This document shows, piece after piece, positions 1-14,337 of a stretch of DNA of 64,000 bases. Position 1 is the stretch's first letter. Every line of letters begins with the position of its first letter. The translations under genes and the position numbers were made by a program. The DNA is from Megalonaias nervosa (lineage: Eukaryota; Mollusca; Bivalvia; Unionida; Unionidae): NCBI GenBank assembly GCA_016617855.1, contig JAECUM010011166.1, positions 42,441-106,440 on the forward strand. Direction: 5' to 3'. The notes under the pieces were generated by a model that worked only from the letters and a program-made list of their open reading frames with translations, was not told where the DNA came from and ran no database searches.

Positions 1-170
1 AAGTAAAAACAGTATTTCAGGGAAAAAAATGGGTTGCTCCCTTGTCACAGAACTTGCAATTCTTAATTGGGGGTTGGGGTTGGTTGATTCAGCTGGATAG
101 GAATCACAATACATTCAGTAAAGGAAGTTTGTTGTTCCTGGTTGGGATGATACAGATGCATCAGCCACCA

Positions 171-615
171 AAACTGAGACCCTAACTTCACCATCTTTCA
201 GTGTACCCAAACTGAGACCCTAACTTCACCATCTTTCAGTGTACCCAAACTAAGACCCTAACTTCACCATCTTTCAGTGTACCCAAACTGAGACCCTAAC
301 TTCACCATCTTTCAGTGTACCCAAACTGAGACCCTAACTTCACCATCTTTCAGTGTACCCAAACTGAGACCCTAACTTCACCATCTTTCAGTGTACCCAA
401 AACTGAGATCCTAACTTCACCATCTTTCAGTGTACCAAAACTGAGACCCTAACTTCACCATCTTTCAGTGTACCCAAAACTGAGACCCTAACTTCACCAT
501 CTTTCAGTGTACCCAAACTGAGACCCTAACTTCACCATCTTTCAGTGTACACAAAACTGAGACCCTAACCTCACAGTCTATCTTTCAGTGTTCCTAAAAT
601 GAGACCCTAACTTGA
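171..615. repeat. Minisatellite, ~38 bp unit, about 12 copies
   Basis: Direct tandem copies of a unit containing GAGACCCTAACTTCACC and ATCTTTCAGTGTACCC. Most copies are nearly identical; the last two are diverged and partly deleted. No coding signal. Confidence 0.95.
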
Positions 616-1745
616 CAGTGATCCAAAACTGTTAGAAACACAAAATGAAGTATTTTTTTGCTTCTCCCCCCACCCCCAATGATACATGTAATACACAATC
701 TAACTTGCCCATACCAGCAACTAGTCATCAGCTGTCAATATACCCCTCACTAACTAGTGTTCTAAACAGTTTATTAATCAGATTCCATTATGATAACATC
801 CTTACCCAATTATCTGGAATTTAGTCTTACAATGTACTGAATATTTTATCCAGCAGGTTTGCCATCAGGGGGCTGAAATTGATGATTAATGACTTCAAGT
901 AGCAGTGGATTTCATTACCTTTGCCATGTCAGGGTATATCAACAGAACAAAAGTCTTGATAACATGTTTGATGGTATACAACTGGCATTTAATCTGTAAT
1001 CTGTACTGTAGACCCAGATTTACCATCACATAACCAAGGATGGAAATTAAGGATTTTTTTTCTTTTTTAGTTAATACATTTGTAACAGCACTGAAAATCT
1101 GTATACAATACACAACCCTTATTTACTTGTATGCACCATGTATTTATTTCATAACCTGACGACATCCTGACAGATCTATATTTATCCTATGCATTCTACT
1201 AATTGTTTGGACGAAACATCAAAGACCCGGATATGTAGTCACATCATCTGAGTTTTCCAGCACCCCATCAAGAATCCCAATCTTTATTATACTGTATTTC
1301 TAAAACAAGAAAACAGCAAGTTACAACCCAATTTTCATGTCTTTTCCCGGGGAGTCAGGGATTTTCCCCGAGTAGGCAAATGATAAATCCTAATTTGGTG
1401 CCTAAAATATCTGCAGCTGATGCATCAATATGGTTATTTATACTGTAATATCATTGACATTGTCATTATTGTATAATTTCTATCCCAAACAAGTCAACAA
1501 ACCTGTCAAAAAACATCCCCTATTAACGGCTGACGGGTCTTCACATTGTTCTGAAATTTAATGATGACAATTTATTTTAAACCTTAAACCTTATTCATAA
1601 AAGCAGAAATGGAATTTGAAGCCAAATTCATTTTCTTTGAACTGGAAAGCTCTATATGTATAACTTTACACTATTTTCATGATCACAATGAACAATAATT
1701 TACTGATAGAATTATTGATAAATATCAACTAGGATAAAAACTACC

Positions 1746-1912
1746 ATACATACTCACTTATAAGAGAAGTCCAACTGCAAATAACACAGACCCTGGTTTG
1801 CTGTCGCATCATGCACCTGTAGATCAAGGTCTATACTATTTGTTATTACCCCTAACAAACTGTACAGACCTTGATCTGCCATCGCATCAAATGAATGCAG
1901 ATCTGTCTGCAG
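1746..1912. mobile_element. Palindromic MITE-like element, copy 1 (right end missing)
   Basis: Begins with the family end TACTCACTTATAAG and CCAACTGCAAA, followed by the AGATC-centred internal repeats. The mirror-image right end (CTTATAAGCGAGTA) is not visible. Same family as the copies listed below. Confidence 0.75.
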
Positions 1913-2844
1913 TTCTGAAGATGGATGGACTTTTTCAAGAATATATATGGTATCTTGTATAATGGGGATCCTATTATTACGTGTTTGGATAAAGACTGAG
2001 CTGTATTATAGAAAATCGTCTTGTAAGGCAATGTGTTTATTGCTAAAAATCGAATGCCGGACAAACTGTCTACTCATAAAATAATAGTTGATAAAATGAT
2101 AGTCGAAAGAATTCAGTTGAATTCTATTTTGTTATGATACAATAAATAGCTGGAGGATTAAAATGACAATGATGACCTGGACAAGGTGCAAATCTTAAAC
2201 CAAGTCTGAATGTCTGAACTAAATCAAGATGTTATACATGTATGTCTATTTCAAAGACTGTATTTATATAGTTCTATTTTATCCAAATAGCTTAAAAAAA
2301 CAACAAGGATCCATATCTGCTTTTTAAATATAATACCTGTATTTTAAATTCTTTCAGCTTATTCTCTTTCAAGATAATGCTCCATTAACAGCTAAATATG
2401 CCTGGCATGACTGAACATTTAAGACTGGTCAACAAAATTTGTGACAGGATGTAAAAATCCATGAAACTCCTCCTTGTCTTGGGAATGGGAACTTTTATGA
2501 GATTTCAAAACCAGGACTACATCACAGGAATGGGAAATTTTGTGAGATTTCACAAAAAGGATTACATCAATGGCTTCTCAAAGTTTTGCTCAAGATCTCC
2601 ACCAATCACCCACTCTAAGTCTGTGAAACTTGGGCGATGTAAGAACAAAATCTGTCACATATATATTGCCAAAATTAAATTAAATATCATCTCTATATTT
2701 CAAATTCTTTTAATATATATTAAACTTTTTACCCCCTCCTTCGTATCCAAAGAGAGACGCTAAGTGTTATATTCCTCTTGCATGTGGTTACATGTGCAAC
2801 CGATACAAAATTAGGTGAATTTTTACCCAGTGGTTTGGAGAAGA

Positions 2845-3070
2845 TATACTGTATATACTTGCTTATAAGTCAACTCAAACTGCTAACAACAAATATCCTG
2901 ATTTGCCATAGAATTATGCACCTGCAGATCAGGGTATATGCTGTTTGTTCTACTGATTACTACTAACAAACTGTACAGACCCAGATCTGCCTGCACTTTA
3001 TGTGATGGCAGATCTGGATCTGTGCAGTAGGACCCATCTTATAAGTATATGTATGTATATATATATATAT
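2845..3070. mobile_element. Palindromic MITE-like element, copy 2
   Basis: Left end TATATACTTGCTTATAAGTC, internal CAGATC hairpin arms, right end CTTATAAGTATATG running into a TA microsatellite. Confidence 0.8.
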
Positions 3071-3469
3071 ATCAGTTAAAGTCACAAGGACTGATGGACA
3101 AAAGGATATTACACTGTTGCTATACTTTAGCAGTGGCTTCCTAATCAAGAATCTCTCATGAAATACTTCACAAAATTGTCAGCCAGCCAATTCTTCTTCT
3201 TCCAATCAAAATCTTTGTTATTCTCTGTGTCCTGTTCAAGGATTTCTTCTACCCATGCTATGACATGAAGAACTTTTACTTGTTGCTGAGGTAGTGGGTG
3301 GGTGGTGTCAAGTTCTGGGAATACATTAAGTAATACCTATAACAATACCCTCCCATTCACCAGTCCTAAACTCTACACACTGGAGCTGGGCTGGGTACAA
3401 AATTTGGATCTGTCCTTAGGACAACTAGCCCACATCATGGTGGCCCATTCTTCCCCTTCCACACAGACT

Positions 3470-3692
3470 ATTACCATATATACTAGCTTATAAGTCAAGT
3501 CCAACTGCAACTGGACAAACACAGATCTGCTGGCACATAATGCACCGGCAGATCTGGGATCCATGCAGTTTGTTTGAAGTAATCAGGAGAACAAATAACA
3601 TAGACCCTGATCTGCAGTCGACTTATACCATGGCAGATCAGGATCTTTGTTGTTTGCAGTTTGACTTGACTTATAAGCGAGTACTTATGGTA
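3470..3692. mobile_element. Palindromic MITE-like element, copy 3 (near full length)
   Basis: The best copy of the family, about 220 bp. The left end (TATATACTAGCTTATAAGTC then AGTCCAACTGCAA) is the inverted complement of the right end (TTGCAGTTTGACT then GACTTATAAGCGAGTA). The middle contains two further imperfect hairpins built on CAGATCTG and CAGATCAGG. No open reading frame. These traits fit a non-autonomous DNA transposon (MITE); the superfamily is not recognisable by eye. Confidence 0.85.
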
Positions 3693-4189
3693 TCAAATAC
3701 CCCATAACCTAACTGTCCTGGAGAAGATTGCCAGTCCATCACTGCCCAACAGACCTTCCAAAACCAGAGGCAAATCAAGTTCAGTCAGATGATGGCTCAC
3801 ATCCAAAAAGTAAGTACACCCCCCCTACAATGGCCATTACACTTCAAAGATCCAGAGACCTAAAAATGTGTCAAAAGAGATTCAAGCAAGGATGATGTAG
3901 TGTGCAATGTCTTTGCTAACTTGTTCATGAATGACTTGGAAACATTGATTCAAGATTTAATGGGGTTATTCTGGCTTCCTGTGATTAATCGTATAAGAGA
4001 TAAGAAAATCTGGCAAATGGATCCATATTTACAAGGAATAATGCATAACCAAGAGTGAAGAGCGTAAACTTGTATCTGTTGGCTATTTTATGTGCTGACA
4101 GATCAGGGTCTATACTGCTTCAAATCAACAAATTTCATTATCTGCTAGCACATTCTACAACAAACCTGGTTCTACACCACTTCACAGAA

Positions 4190-4345
4190 TGAGCCACAGT
4201 GGCTGAGTCGATAAGAAACTGGATGGCATGTTAATAAGGGTGCAGGTTTGATTCCCCGCATCATACCAGCCTGGATTGGAGACCATGGTGTGTCCATGGG
4301 CAAGACACTTTACTTATCTCTTCACAAAATAATGTTCCAAGTGTT
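4190..4345 (+). mobile_element. tRNA-derived SINE, family A
   Basis: Pol III A-box-like GTGGCTGAGTCG and B-box-like GGTTTGATTCCC are followed by a body with GTGTCCATGGGCAAGACAC. The same order is seen at 31865 and, inverted, at 24925. Confidence 0.75.
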
Positions 4346-5340
4346 GCTGTGTCCAGAAACAAACCAAATGAAATCAAACTCTGTGTGTGTGGGTGGGTGT
4401 GTGTGGGGGGTGTGCCACTGATGTTCCAGTATATCAGGGTGAATGCCTTGTGCAATGGGGTGTGAATCATACAGAGTGAAACCATGGTAATTTACAGGTG
4501 AGCTGCATGAGAAAACATGATTTAAATAAATGACTAAAACAGTCTATGTTTAACAATTATTACTTAAGTATTGACTGTCATACTCTTCTTTCAAGTCAAT
4601 TCATAAAGAATTTTCATAGTTATTATTAGGGGAGTGTCCAATCATTGGATTGTTTCCAGACTATTTTTAAGCAATTATCTATTGTACAGAAACTATAATA
4701 GTTGTGTCATTTTGGGTAACTTGGTACAGCAGCATTAATCAATTAACCAATTTTCAGGCATTACATGAAGGTTCTTGTCCACTGGTATGCAAAAATGTCC
4801 TGATATTTAACACCTAATATGCATAGTTATTTCTATGTTGCACCTTAAAGTTCCAAAGTCTAAGGGTTATTTTTATTACTTTTCAATTATCTTTTTTTAG
4901 ACCTAAACTTTAAATGCCAAAAGTTGCTGGTTTTCATAAAACTGGAGTTTGTGTACAGATTTTAGACTTTCTGGCCTGACATCTAAAGCAGAATGGTCCT
5001 ACCTAACTACACACGGACAGGTGAACCTCCAAAAAAAGTAGCATAAGTTTGAGCTTTGGATTAAAACGTGGCCAGGACACAAAAAACATGGGTGCAGTAC
5101 AAACAAAAAATAAAAGTTGTCTAATTTTTGCCCTTCTGCACATGCACAAATGAAATAGCCAATCAAAAATGTCTTTTATATACCTAGGAATCTGGCTAAA
5201 TGAAAATCTCTTGGAAACTGATGTACCTGGATGTATTTAAAAGTAACCCTACAAATATGTTTCCAAACCCCCCACTGAAAATGAAAAGAATCTCCTGGGG
5301 TTAATGAGTTAACAGTGCTTTAAACACATTATCGGCTTTA

Positions 5341-5475
5341 TCACACTGAGGGAAAGGGAGCTAACTACCTTTCTAGAGGGCACACCAAGACAGTCAACCC
5401 AGGCTGGACTGGGTGGGTACTGAACCCATGACCCTTGGTTTACAAGTCCTGTGCTCTACCAAACTGACATACCAG
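5341..5475 (-). mobile_element. tRNA-derived SINE fragment
   Basis: On the minus strand a tRNA-like head (GTTTGGTAGAGC, then GGGTTCAGTACCC) is followed by a short body. It lacks a proper acceptor stem, so I call it a SINE head and not a tRNA gene. Confidence 0.6.
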
Positions 5476-5875
5476 AACTCTCCCAAAGTGAAATATATAT
5501 GTAATATTGTTTTATGGCATATCTGCACAAACGTGGCATTATAGTGCCAACAAAAGGTCAAATTAAAAATAATTTACATTGCAAAATGAAATAAGAGACT
5601 TCTAAAATTTTGTGGACATGTGCAGTTTTCTGATGACCAAAGGTCTTCTCAATCCTGTACAAGGACATGGAGGATCTTAAGAGGGAATCTCCACATCCCT
5701 GAACATGTTTAGGGTCTCCAGGTGAACTCTAGATGTAATAATGAATGAAGTCAGATACAGTAGGACTTGATTTATAAAAAAAAATATTTGGGATTTCAGT
5801 TTTTCTGAAACTTAATTAAGTCCTCCAAATATGCTGAATCATAACATTCCAAAATTTGTTCATCAAAATGTTTTT

Positions 5876-6160
5876 AAGGTGTTCAGATGAAATAGATTCT
5901 GCTATAAAGGGCTAAAATAAAAAAAAAAACCCACTCATCCACATCATTTTTTCATCAGTTTCTAAGGTATTCAGATAAAATAGGTTCTACTATACTGGGC
6001 TTTAAAAAATCTATTGTCCATTTTTTCATCAGTTTCTAAGGAGATTTGATGAAAGAAGTTCTACTGTACAGGGCTAAAAAAAATATCCACTCATCCACAT
6101 CTTTTTCATCATTTTCTAGGTTGTTCAGATTAAATAGGTTCTGTTATACAGTGCCCAAAT
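5876..6160. repeat. Tandem repeat, ~75-90 bp unit, four diverged copies
   Basis: Copies share a core like TTCAGATGAAATAGATTCTG followed by a GGGCTAAAA tract and CATCCACATC. Units start near 5876, 5965, 6038 and 6117. Confidence 0.7.
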
Positions 6161-7830
6161 TATCTACTAGTTCACACACACCGAGAAGTAGTGGGAGTGT
6201 AAGGACAATGATTTTTTTCTTGCAGAATTAGCAGAAAAATGTTATTTTATCAAATCTTTGTTTTGCTGGGTAAGTAGCAATTTTACACATTTTTGGAGGC
6301 TTGATTCATCAATATAGGCCAAATCAACAACAGGACAATTAAGTTTTTTTTTAGTGTTCATATAAACTTTGATGTACTGGTAATGCCTGCAACCATTAAA
6401 GTCTATCGGCAAGACAAAAGAAACGTGCTGTACATTCTATTAGTACATCATCTGAATTCGATACATTCTGTCATTTTGAACATAAAGATTCGCATTATTT
6501 AGCAATATTTACATGTACATCTGAGTTACATCAAGATTCTAGCCTTCTTTAAAACAAAAAATCAAAATGAAGTGAGATCTGAGTGAAACAGCATATCGAC
6601 AGAAACTGGGGATGAACTTTCAAGCAATGATTTGGTTAATAAGTGATTTCATCAGACATCTATATGCAATATTTCTGTTCATGCTTTTAAGAATATATTC
6701 AATGTCAACTCTGATCCAATCCTCAGAACAAGTTTTACAACCCGAGACTTTTAGTACACTACACTGAAGTTCAGCTTCTTAATTTACATTGATCATTCAC
6801 ACAGGGTCAATTCTATGATTAAAGTTCAATTTCTTTATTTACATTCATAATTCACACAGGGTCTGTTCCAGGATGCAAAATTAAGGAATTCAAGCCAATT
6901 GCTACATTTTATTTTACCAAAACATGTGAAAATTATGCATTCTATTTTCATGCATTACCTTTACTCATGAAATCCCTATTTCCAGAAATTCCCCCTTTTT
7001 ACAAAAATATAGAATCCTCACCCCATCCCAAACTTTCAATTCTAAAAGAGACCTTGTCCTCACCTGTTTAAGTCTTTGTACAATTAAGAGGAATATCAAA
7101 GAATACTTCCACATGATGACAACACTTCTATTTCCATATTCTGACAAAGCTTTAGTGGCACGAACCTTGTCAGTGATCTTCCCCAGTAAATAAAGAGTGA
7201 TCTGCCCCTTGTAAATAGATTTACAGCCACAAAATATTCATTTGAAGCAGACTTGTAAATTTGGATCTGTCACATTTACTTTCTAGTTGTCTGACAATGA
7301 TGTTTCAATGGGCCAAAAGATCAATTCAAATTGGGGAAATTACCCGTTTTCATCTATTAGACAGCTATAAAATTCCAGTACCCGAGATTCTAAAGAGGCC
7401 AACAGCCAATCAAAACACTTAGAACTTCCCATGAACAGACTCATTGGCAACTACCTTGTGGTGTTGCACTATATCGTAAATTGTCCAAAAATGATCTACC
7501 ATGTTTGTTTAGTACTTGAGTTTGGAAATAAATGCAGTCTGATTTGGAAGCCATGGTAGTATATATGCCTCTTAAAACAATCCAACATTCTCTGAAATGT
7601 TGACCACCAATAGTGAGTGGTAATTAAGACAGCTGTAAATAAAATGAACAAGTCAAATTTGATGGTAATGTACCGATCAAATTCTTAATTCATACATTTT
7701 AAGGGTCTTAGCTAGCTTGTCAAAAGAGATATAAGTTCATTTTTGGACTCTGGGTCAAACATTAACCACTCATTACAGTCCCATGCAACCAGGTATTATT
7801 CATCACCACGAAACAGAATAAATCGAGGTA

Positions 7831-7953
7831 ACGTATATACCTAACTTTAAATACTGCAAACACCATAGATCCTAATCTGCCATTGCATATGTGATGACAG
7901 ATCTGGGTCTGTGCAACTTGCTACTGGATTCAACTTATAAGAAAGTACTGTAT
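7831..7953. mobile_element. Palindromic MITE-like element, copy 4 (internally deleted)
   Basis: Short copy with GTATATACCTAACTT at the left and CTTATAAGAAAGTACTG at the right. It abuts the next copy directly, giving a head-to-tail pair. Confidence 0.75.
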
Positions 7954-8170
7954 ATACTCGCTTAGAAAATGAATCTAATTGCAACCTGCACAGAACCGTA
8001 TCTGCTGTTGCATAATGCACTAGCAGATCTGGGTCTGTGCAGTTTGTAAGGTGTAATCAGTGTAACAAAGTGCACAGACCCTGATCTGCAGGCGCATTAT
8101 GCTATGGCAGATCAGGATCTTTGTTGTTTGCAGTTTCACTTGACTTATAAGCAAGTATATATTGTATATA
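7948..8170. mobile_element. Palindromic MITE-like element, copy 5
   Basis: Near full-length copy with inverted ends TATATACTCGCTTA and GACTTATAAGCAAGTATATA and internal CAGATCTGGGTCTGTGCAG. Confidence 0.85.
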
Positions 8171-8334
8171 TGGTTCGATTATGTCATTCTTCCCTATTTG
8201 AAAAACAATGTAAGCATTTAGATTGGAAACACCATGGTACAATGAGAAGAAACTTATTTGCCATGAAAAATTTACATGTTCAAATTAATCAAGTATGGAA
8301 TTGTCTCTAACAGGGAGTGACAAATCTCATCAAC

Positions 8335-8560
8335 AAATTCCACACCCCAAACAGGAAAATACCAAAACAATTTACTCAACCAGTCAGGAAAGTACAAAAC
8401 AATTACTCAACCAGTCAGGAAAATACTATAAAAAAAAGATTACTCAACCAGTCAGTACTAAAAAAAAAAAAAAAACTCAACCAGGCAAGAAAAAATACTT
8501 TAAAAAATGTGCTCACCCTATCTGGAACATACAAAAAAATGTATTCACAAAAAATATTTT
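8335..8560. repeat. Tandem repeat, ~40 bp A-rich unit
   Basis: Five to six copies of a unit with ACTCAACCAGTCAGGAAA separated by A-runs. The open frames across it are repeat-derived. Confidence 0.75.
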
Positions 8561-8619
8561 AAAATTAACCAATTATTTTAGAAAAATAAAAGTTGATGAT
8601 GACCTTATTCTGTGACCTA

Positions 8620-8872
8620 GGGGCCCCGAGTGGCAGAGTGGTCTAAAGCACTCACCGTTTTGGATCACTGCCATCTCACCTCTGTCTGCATGGGTTCGAG
8701 TCTCAGGCTCGGCTATCGTCGGTATGTGAGAAAGTTTGCCAGTAGCTTCTCGTGAGTCATGGTTCTTCCTGGGGTTTTCCAGGGTTCTTCCTCCACCAGT
8801 TATACTGGCCGCCATGTATAGCCGATATTGTGCAGAAAAATGGCATTAAACCCTACAACAACAACAAATTCT
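8620..8872 (+). mobile_element. tRNA-derived SINE, family B, near full length
   Basis: A-box-like GAGTGGCAGAGTGGTCTAA and B-box GGTTCGAGTCTC, then a body with TTCTTCCTCCACCAG and GCCATGTATAGCC, ending in a CAA-rich tail (ACAACAACAAC). Weaker copies lie at 25838 and 28925. Confidence 0.8.
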
Positions 8873-9189
8873 GTGACCCTATTAACATCAGTTGTAAGCA
8901 ACCACAAAAAAAGACCAGTCTGCTCTGATAAGTCTTGTTTATTAGTATTCACATTCAGAGCAAAGTGCTTGCATGAACTACATCAAAACAAAATAAAAAC
9001 CAAACAGCTATAGAAAGTATGAACTTCAATGAACAAAATCAGTAATAATCTTATTATTTTATTAAAGAGAAATATTGATAAGACTTGACTCTGGGAAACC
9101 TGAACACGAGAAAATTTCATTGCCATTCGAGTTTTGCAAGTGAATTTTCAACCCCTGTATAATGACATGTAAAATGGTACACCATGTTA

Positions 9190-9397
9190 CATGTACTCAA
9201 TTACAAGTCCAGTCCAAATTATTATTGCACAAACCCAGAGCTACTGCTGCATAATGTGCTATCAGATCTAGGTCTATGCAGTTTGTTAGGAGTAATCAGT
9301 ATAAAATTAAATAAGATCTTTCAGTGCATTATGCATTAACAGATCAGGGTCTATGTTGCTTGTAGTTGGACTCAATTTATAAGCATGTACATATGCT
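9190..9397. mobile_element. Palindromic MITE-like element, copy 6 (diverged)
   Basis: ATGTACTCAATTACAAGTCC at the left and ACTCAATTTATAAGCATGTA at the right, with the internal CAGATC arms. Confidence 0.75.
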
Positions 9398-11739
9398 ATC
9401 TTTATATTTTTTAAAACAGGCAACAACAAAAATTGACTTGTGATTTTTTGAGTTCACCCCTACATACACACTTACTGGACCCTAATATCTCCCCTTCCAA
9501 ACTCTGAACCAGGGTATGTAACCCAAAATCTGTTACACAAGTGACACAGGGATTGTATCAAAAAATGTGTTTTATGTGTGTCTTCCTCATAAAAATGCAT
9601 GTAATTTTAAATATTCAAAATGTCACTGTGATTGTTGTGTATTTGACCTTTGGCACCTTATAGGAAACCTAGGTGTGGGGGCCAAAATTAAACCTCTCGT
9701 AGTAAATGGTGACTACATATGCAGCCTAAGTATAAAGTTTGATGAATTTCCATTACGTGGCCGAAATAGAGTTGTGATTATTGAGAGAGGGAGGGTGCCA
9801 CAAGATTCCCTCTATAAATTATGAGATCAAAATGGAAACATTTCAACAAAAAAAATGTTTTAGTTATGTAGATTTAAGAGTGTACGAAAATCAATTCACT
9901 AATTGCTGGAAAAGAAATAAACATGCCTCGGCATCAGCATAGAAAACCATATAAAATCAAAATATTTCATCTTGACACTTACATGTGACTTTGCGGTAAA
10001 TGTTTTTTTTTAGCATATATTGAAAATTACATGAATAATATCATTTGAATTTGTATATGATATATACTGGCAGTTGGCTAGGTGAGAGGCATTAACCTGA
10101 ATAGCTGAAAAGTTTCTGGTATGCCAGTGTAAATCACATGATTTGCCTCACTCCTTTGCCAGCAACAGTACTAATCAAAGGAACTGATACATGTCAGAGT
10201 ATGACGGAGAGTAATATGATAATTGTAAACATGTTTTGAATCTACAGTCATTTTAGGAACTAATAATTAAAGGACAAACAAAAATGTCATTTTTTTTCTT
10301 GCTAATGAGGCATACACATAATAAACTCTGAACAAAGTTCAAGAATAATGATGTCAGTGGCGTCCAAAACTTAGGTAATTTTTTTTATTCAATTCTAACA
10401 GGCTGTCAAAGTTAATCATGAATTGGACATGGCCTTAAGCTAAAATGTGTGTTGCTGTTACTCTATTGTAAAGCAATTCTGTGAGAAAGGAACTTAACTA
10501 TGATTAATCCCAATTTGGGCAAAATTGTTCAACAAAAGCTTTGCTCCCATTGCTCTGTTCGGTGGAATTCCACAAAGCCTGAAGAATGCCTCGATTCTAC
10601 ATCTATTGTCCATGTTCTCTTTGCATCTATGAATCCAATCAAAAACCTGAAGCCATAGTTGTTAAGTTTAGAAAACACCCTCACGACTCACAGTTTAGAC
10701 TAGTGCACAAACAAAAAGTGAACTAAAGCCCCCTTAAATCCATACAACTTCAATAGGATCTCCTTCAAATGGGGCACAGATGTTACGACAGTTTTATTAT
10801 TGAAATTTAAAGCATTTTTTTCACTCTTTTTTTAAGTTCAAATTATTTTCTGCTGTGGGTAAATACAACAATTATATGTATATATACTCTCATGGGGGTA
10901 AAGCAAGGCTGTGTCCCCTCTTTGTAATACTGCTCACTGGAGCCATAAAAGTGATTTAAAGTGATTATATTTTTATTATACAGAAAGACAGTCCAAGAAC
11001 CATAGTGAATAAAAAAAGAAAAAAGAAAATATGCAGTATTATATACTTAACTGTGAAATATACAGGCTTGTCAGTGAACAATTTTCATATTTTTTTTAAA
11101 TTCCTAGATTTACATGTGAAAAATATATACTTATAATTTCATATGTGAAAATAAAAGATTTTCCATCATGCCATGTGATGCTTGTCTGTCTGTGCCAACA
11201 AAAGTTGTACCTGCAGCAACAAAAAATGAGTACTTTGTGAGCTAGAACAAATAAATAGAAAATGCCTTACATTTCAGACATGGAAATTAATCTTTGATGA
11301 AGAAATATTCTCAGATGCTGTTTGCATCTCAATTTCCCCTTACTTCCTTGACATGCATTGAGGAACCAAACTTGCATGTTTTCAGATAGGTCACAAAATG
11401 ACAAAAATGTCATTTAATGCAATAGATTATGTCAACACAATCCTACTGCTTTCTTAAGTAATGTATATTTATATGATCCACCTATGAAAGGACAAGAACT
11501 TAACGAAAAGGGATAGAAGGGACAGTGTTGTGCTAAAGAGTGAGTATAGTCTTTTAAACTTTCATTCTAGATCAAGTTTGGTATATAATGAATTTATTTT
11601 TCCTTCCTACATTAATACAAGATATATTTCATCTTGTGGTATCAAAAACAATATATTTTAACTCATGGCTATGCCACTCATTAAAATATCATGTTTCTGG
11701 CACAACACAAAAGGAGAGTACACTCTATTTAATTTTAAT

Positions 11740-11860
11740 ATCTATTATTCTTATTTATTTTTAATAATTTATTATTTCTTTTACATAATTTATTATTATT
11801 ATTATTATTTATAATATTTTATCATTATTTATTTTTAATATTTTATTATTTTTAATTTAT
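11740..11860. repeat. ATT-rich low-complexity tract
   Basis: Runs of TTATTATTATT and TTATTTTTAATA; no other structure. Confidence 0.7.
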
Positions 11861-12857
11861 CCAATGATTAGCCCACATTCTATTTTTGAAAAAAAATTTT
11901 GGCAAATAAACGTAGGAAATAAGGATATCTTTGTCTCATATTAAACCCAAGTCCCATCTCTTGATGACTTTATTAAGCTTTTGAAAATTCGTCAAATGTC
12001 TTGGTGACAAAACCCAAGAGAAGTGCACTCCGTTACATAGCTCTAATGTATTTTCTCTTCTCATCCTTATCAAATATTATCCTTTCAATGTTCATGGAAT
12101 GTCTGGAACCTTTTTCCTACCGCACAGTTTCTAATAATCAAATGCAGCGTAACAGAAGGTTGACTGTTATTATGGTGGGGGTAATATGCCACAATAAAGG
12201 ATCATATGCTTCAAATGACACCGTTATACTTACGTGAAGTATGCGTATTACGAAAATGATGTGTTTTTAATTAATTGGTTTGCATAAAGTGTGCAAATTT
12301 CATCCATCTAATACACCTATTGTGGAAGGAAGAGATGCTTAACCTTTTTGCTTTCCTTCGTTATCTTATGAACATCCATTATAAAGTTCAAAACTGTCTT
12401 TCTGAATCTGCATCTTTTAATACAATTTAATGGTATCCTGACATTTTCACTGAAACTGTTTGTAAAACAGCAAAATTTTCATGACATAGCTTTGTACATG
12501 TCATTTGTAATTGAACACGGGTCCAAGCCCCATTTTCTTGCATTCAGATTTTAAACTCGTTAATTTTTTCCTATTTATCGGAAATGAAATTTATAAAATC
12601 TGAAAATTAAATTCTATTATGCTTTCTGGGATGAGAATCTCGCCATATCCCCCTTCCCAAAAAAAACCCCCGTTTCAATATAACATTTAAGTTAAAAAGG
12701 ACAAAAGGATAAATATCGGGACAATCTAAGATGATATTAACTTGTGATTGGTTTATCTCAATGTTGATTTAAAAGATAAAATTACTGAAAATAACCCAGA
12801 TGTCAGAGTCCTCTCTCTCAGAGCTCTGACAAGCATCCCATATAGTGGTATTTAATT

Positions 12858-13060
12858 ACCATAAATACTCTTGTACATGTCGAATCCAAGCACAATCTGC
12901 ACAGATCCAGATCTGTCATTGCATAATGTGTTGGCAGATCTGGGTAAATGAGTTTTGTTACAAATAATCAGAACAACATGCATGATAGACCTTAATATGC
13001 TAGCATATCATGCAATATTGTTTGTGGTTGGACCTGACTTATAAGCGAGTGTATACAGTA
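12858..13060. mobile_element. Palindromic MITE-like element, copy 7
   Basis: Starts ATAAATACTCTTGTACATGT and ends GACTTATAAGCGAGTGTATA, with CAGATCTGGG in the middle. Confidence 0.8.
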
Positions 13061-14337
13061 CCCACTGGTTGGTTGGTGGTCCACTGAAAAAAACACTGAC
13101 AGGTAGCAAGTGACTGACCTTTGTCAGTAAACTGTTATACACACATATGCATTTCCTGCTTTCACTGCAGATTCATCAAAATTGAATTAAATCCAAAAGA
13201 CTTGCTTATTCTTGCAAAAAGAGATAAATGGATCCTGTACAATTTACAACCATAACCATCATGCAATGTACAAGTTCTTATGATTTATAAAACTGTACAC
13301 AAAGGAATACCTATAACTGACTTTCTGGGAGTTTTACTCATTAAGTTACAGCTTTTAGACTTTTGTTTGGAACTCTTTACTTTCATCTAATAAAACATAA
13401 TTATTCAATTATTCTGAATAGCTCAACCATTTTTCTCACAAAATATAAATTCCACTGTCATAAGCAATTAAAAGTTTGATATAAAGTGTCAAAATAATCA
13501 ATTTGTCCAAATAATTACATTCAAATTAACAGAATTAATTTAAATAAATTCATAATATAATTCTATAACATTAACTCTGCTGCAAATTCAATATAAAGAT
13601 TGCATAAACTGACTTAAAAATTTCACAGACAAATTAATTATACCTTACTCAAAGCGAAAAAGAAAATCAATTTTCTGGTACAAAATGGCTGATAAAAATC
13701 AGCAAGTCTGGTTATATATTAACTTTAACACTGATGGCAAGAAATGATAGCCAATCAAAACAGTGACAGCAAAAAATGATAGTCAATCAATATATCTACA
13801 CATTATTCCATGATAAGCAATTGTCAAAAATGTCTTAAAAACTCTCCCTTGGGATTTACATTTAATTTCCAACTATAAATATCATTTGATTAAATCTGCG
13901 GGCAGTCTGCCTATAAGCTTTGTGTAATTTTAAGTCAAAAACATTTATTGTAAAGAATGCAGACAAAGAATTGCCTGCAGCTAAAAGCCACAAAAGAATT
14001 ACTCTTCATGGCTGAATGATGTAGCAATCAATCAGTCACTGATTTCCATGAAAAGGTCACTAGAATCTAAGGAATTAAACAATTGTTTACTTACTAACTG
14101 GCAAATATACTGCATGTTTCAGCATCAGATTTTGTGATACTGAATCCGATAATATTGTGGTTCTAATCTGAGGAGGTCAATCATATTTTGGAAGTGATGG
14201 TACCAAGTGATAATAATACCTTCTTCCATTATATTCAATGAAATCAACTTTACGGTGGGAATATACTCATCAAACAAGTCAAAATCATAAATATGTACCA
14301 TGTGTGATCAAATATTTTTCAATTAGTAAATTAGAAT

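Noticed and set aside
5400..5470. tRNA gene on the minus strand
   Set aside because: tRNA-like head only; no acceptor pairing; fits a SINE fragment.
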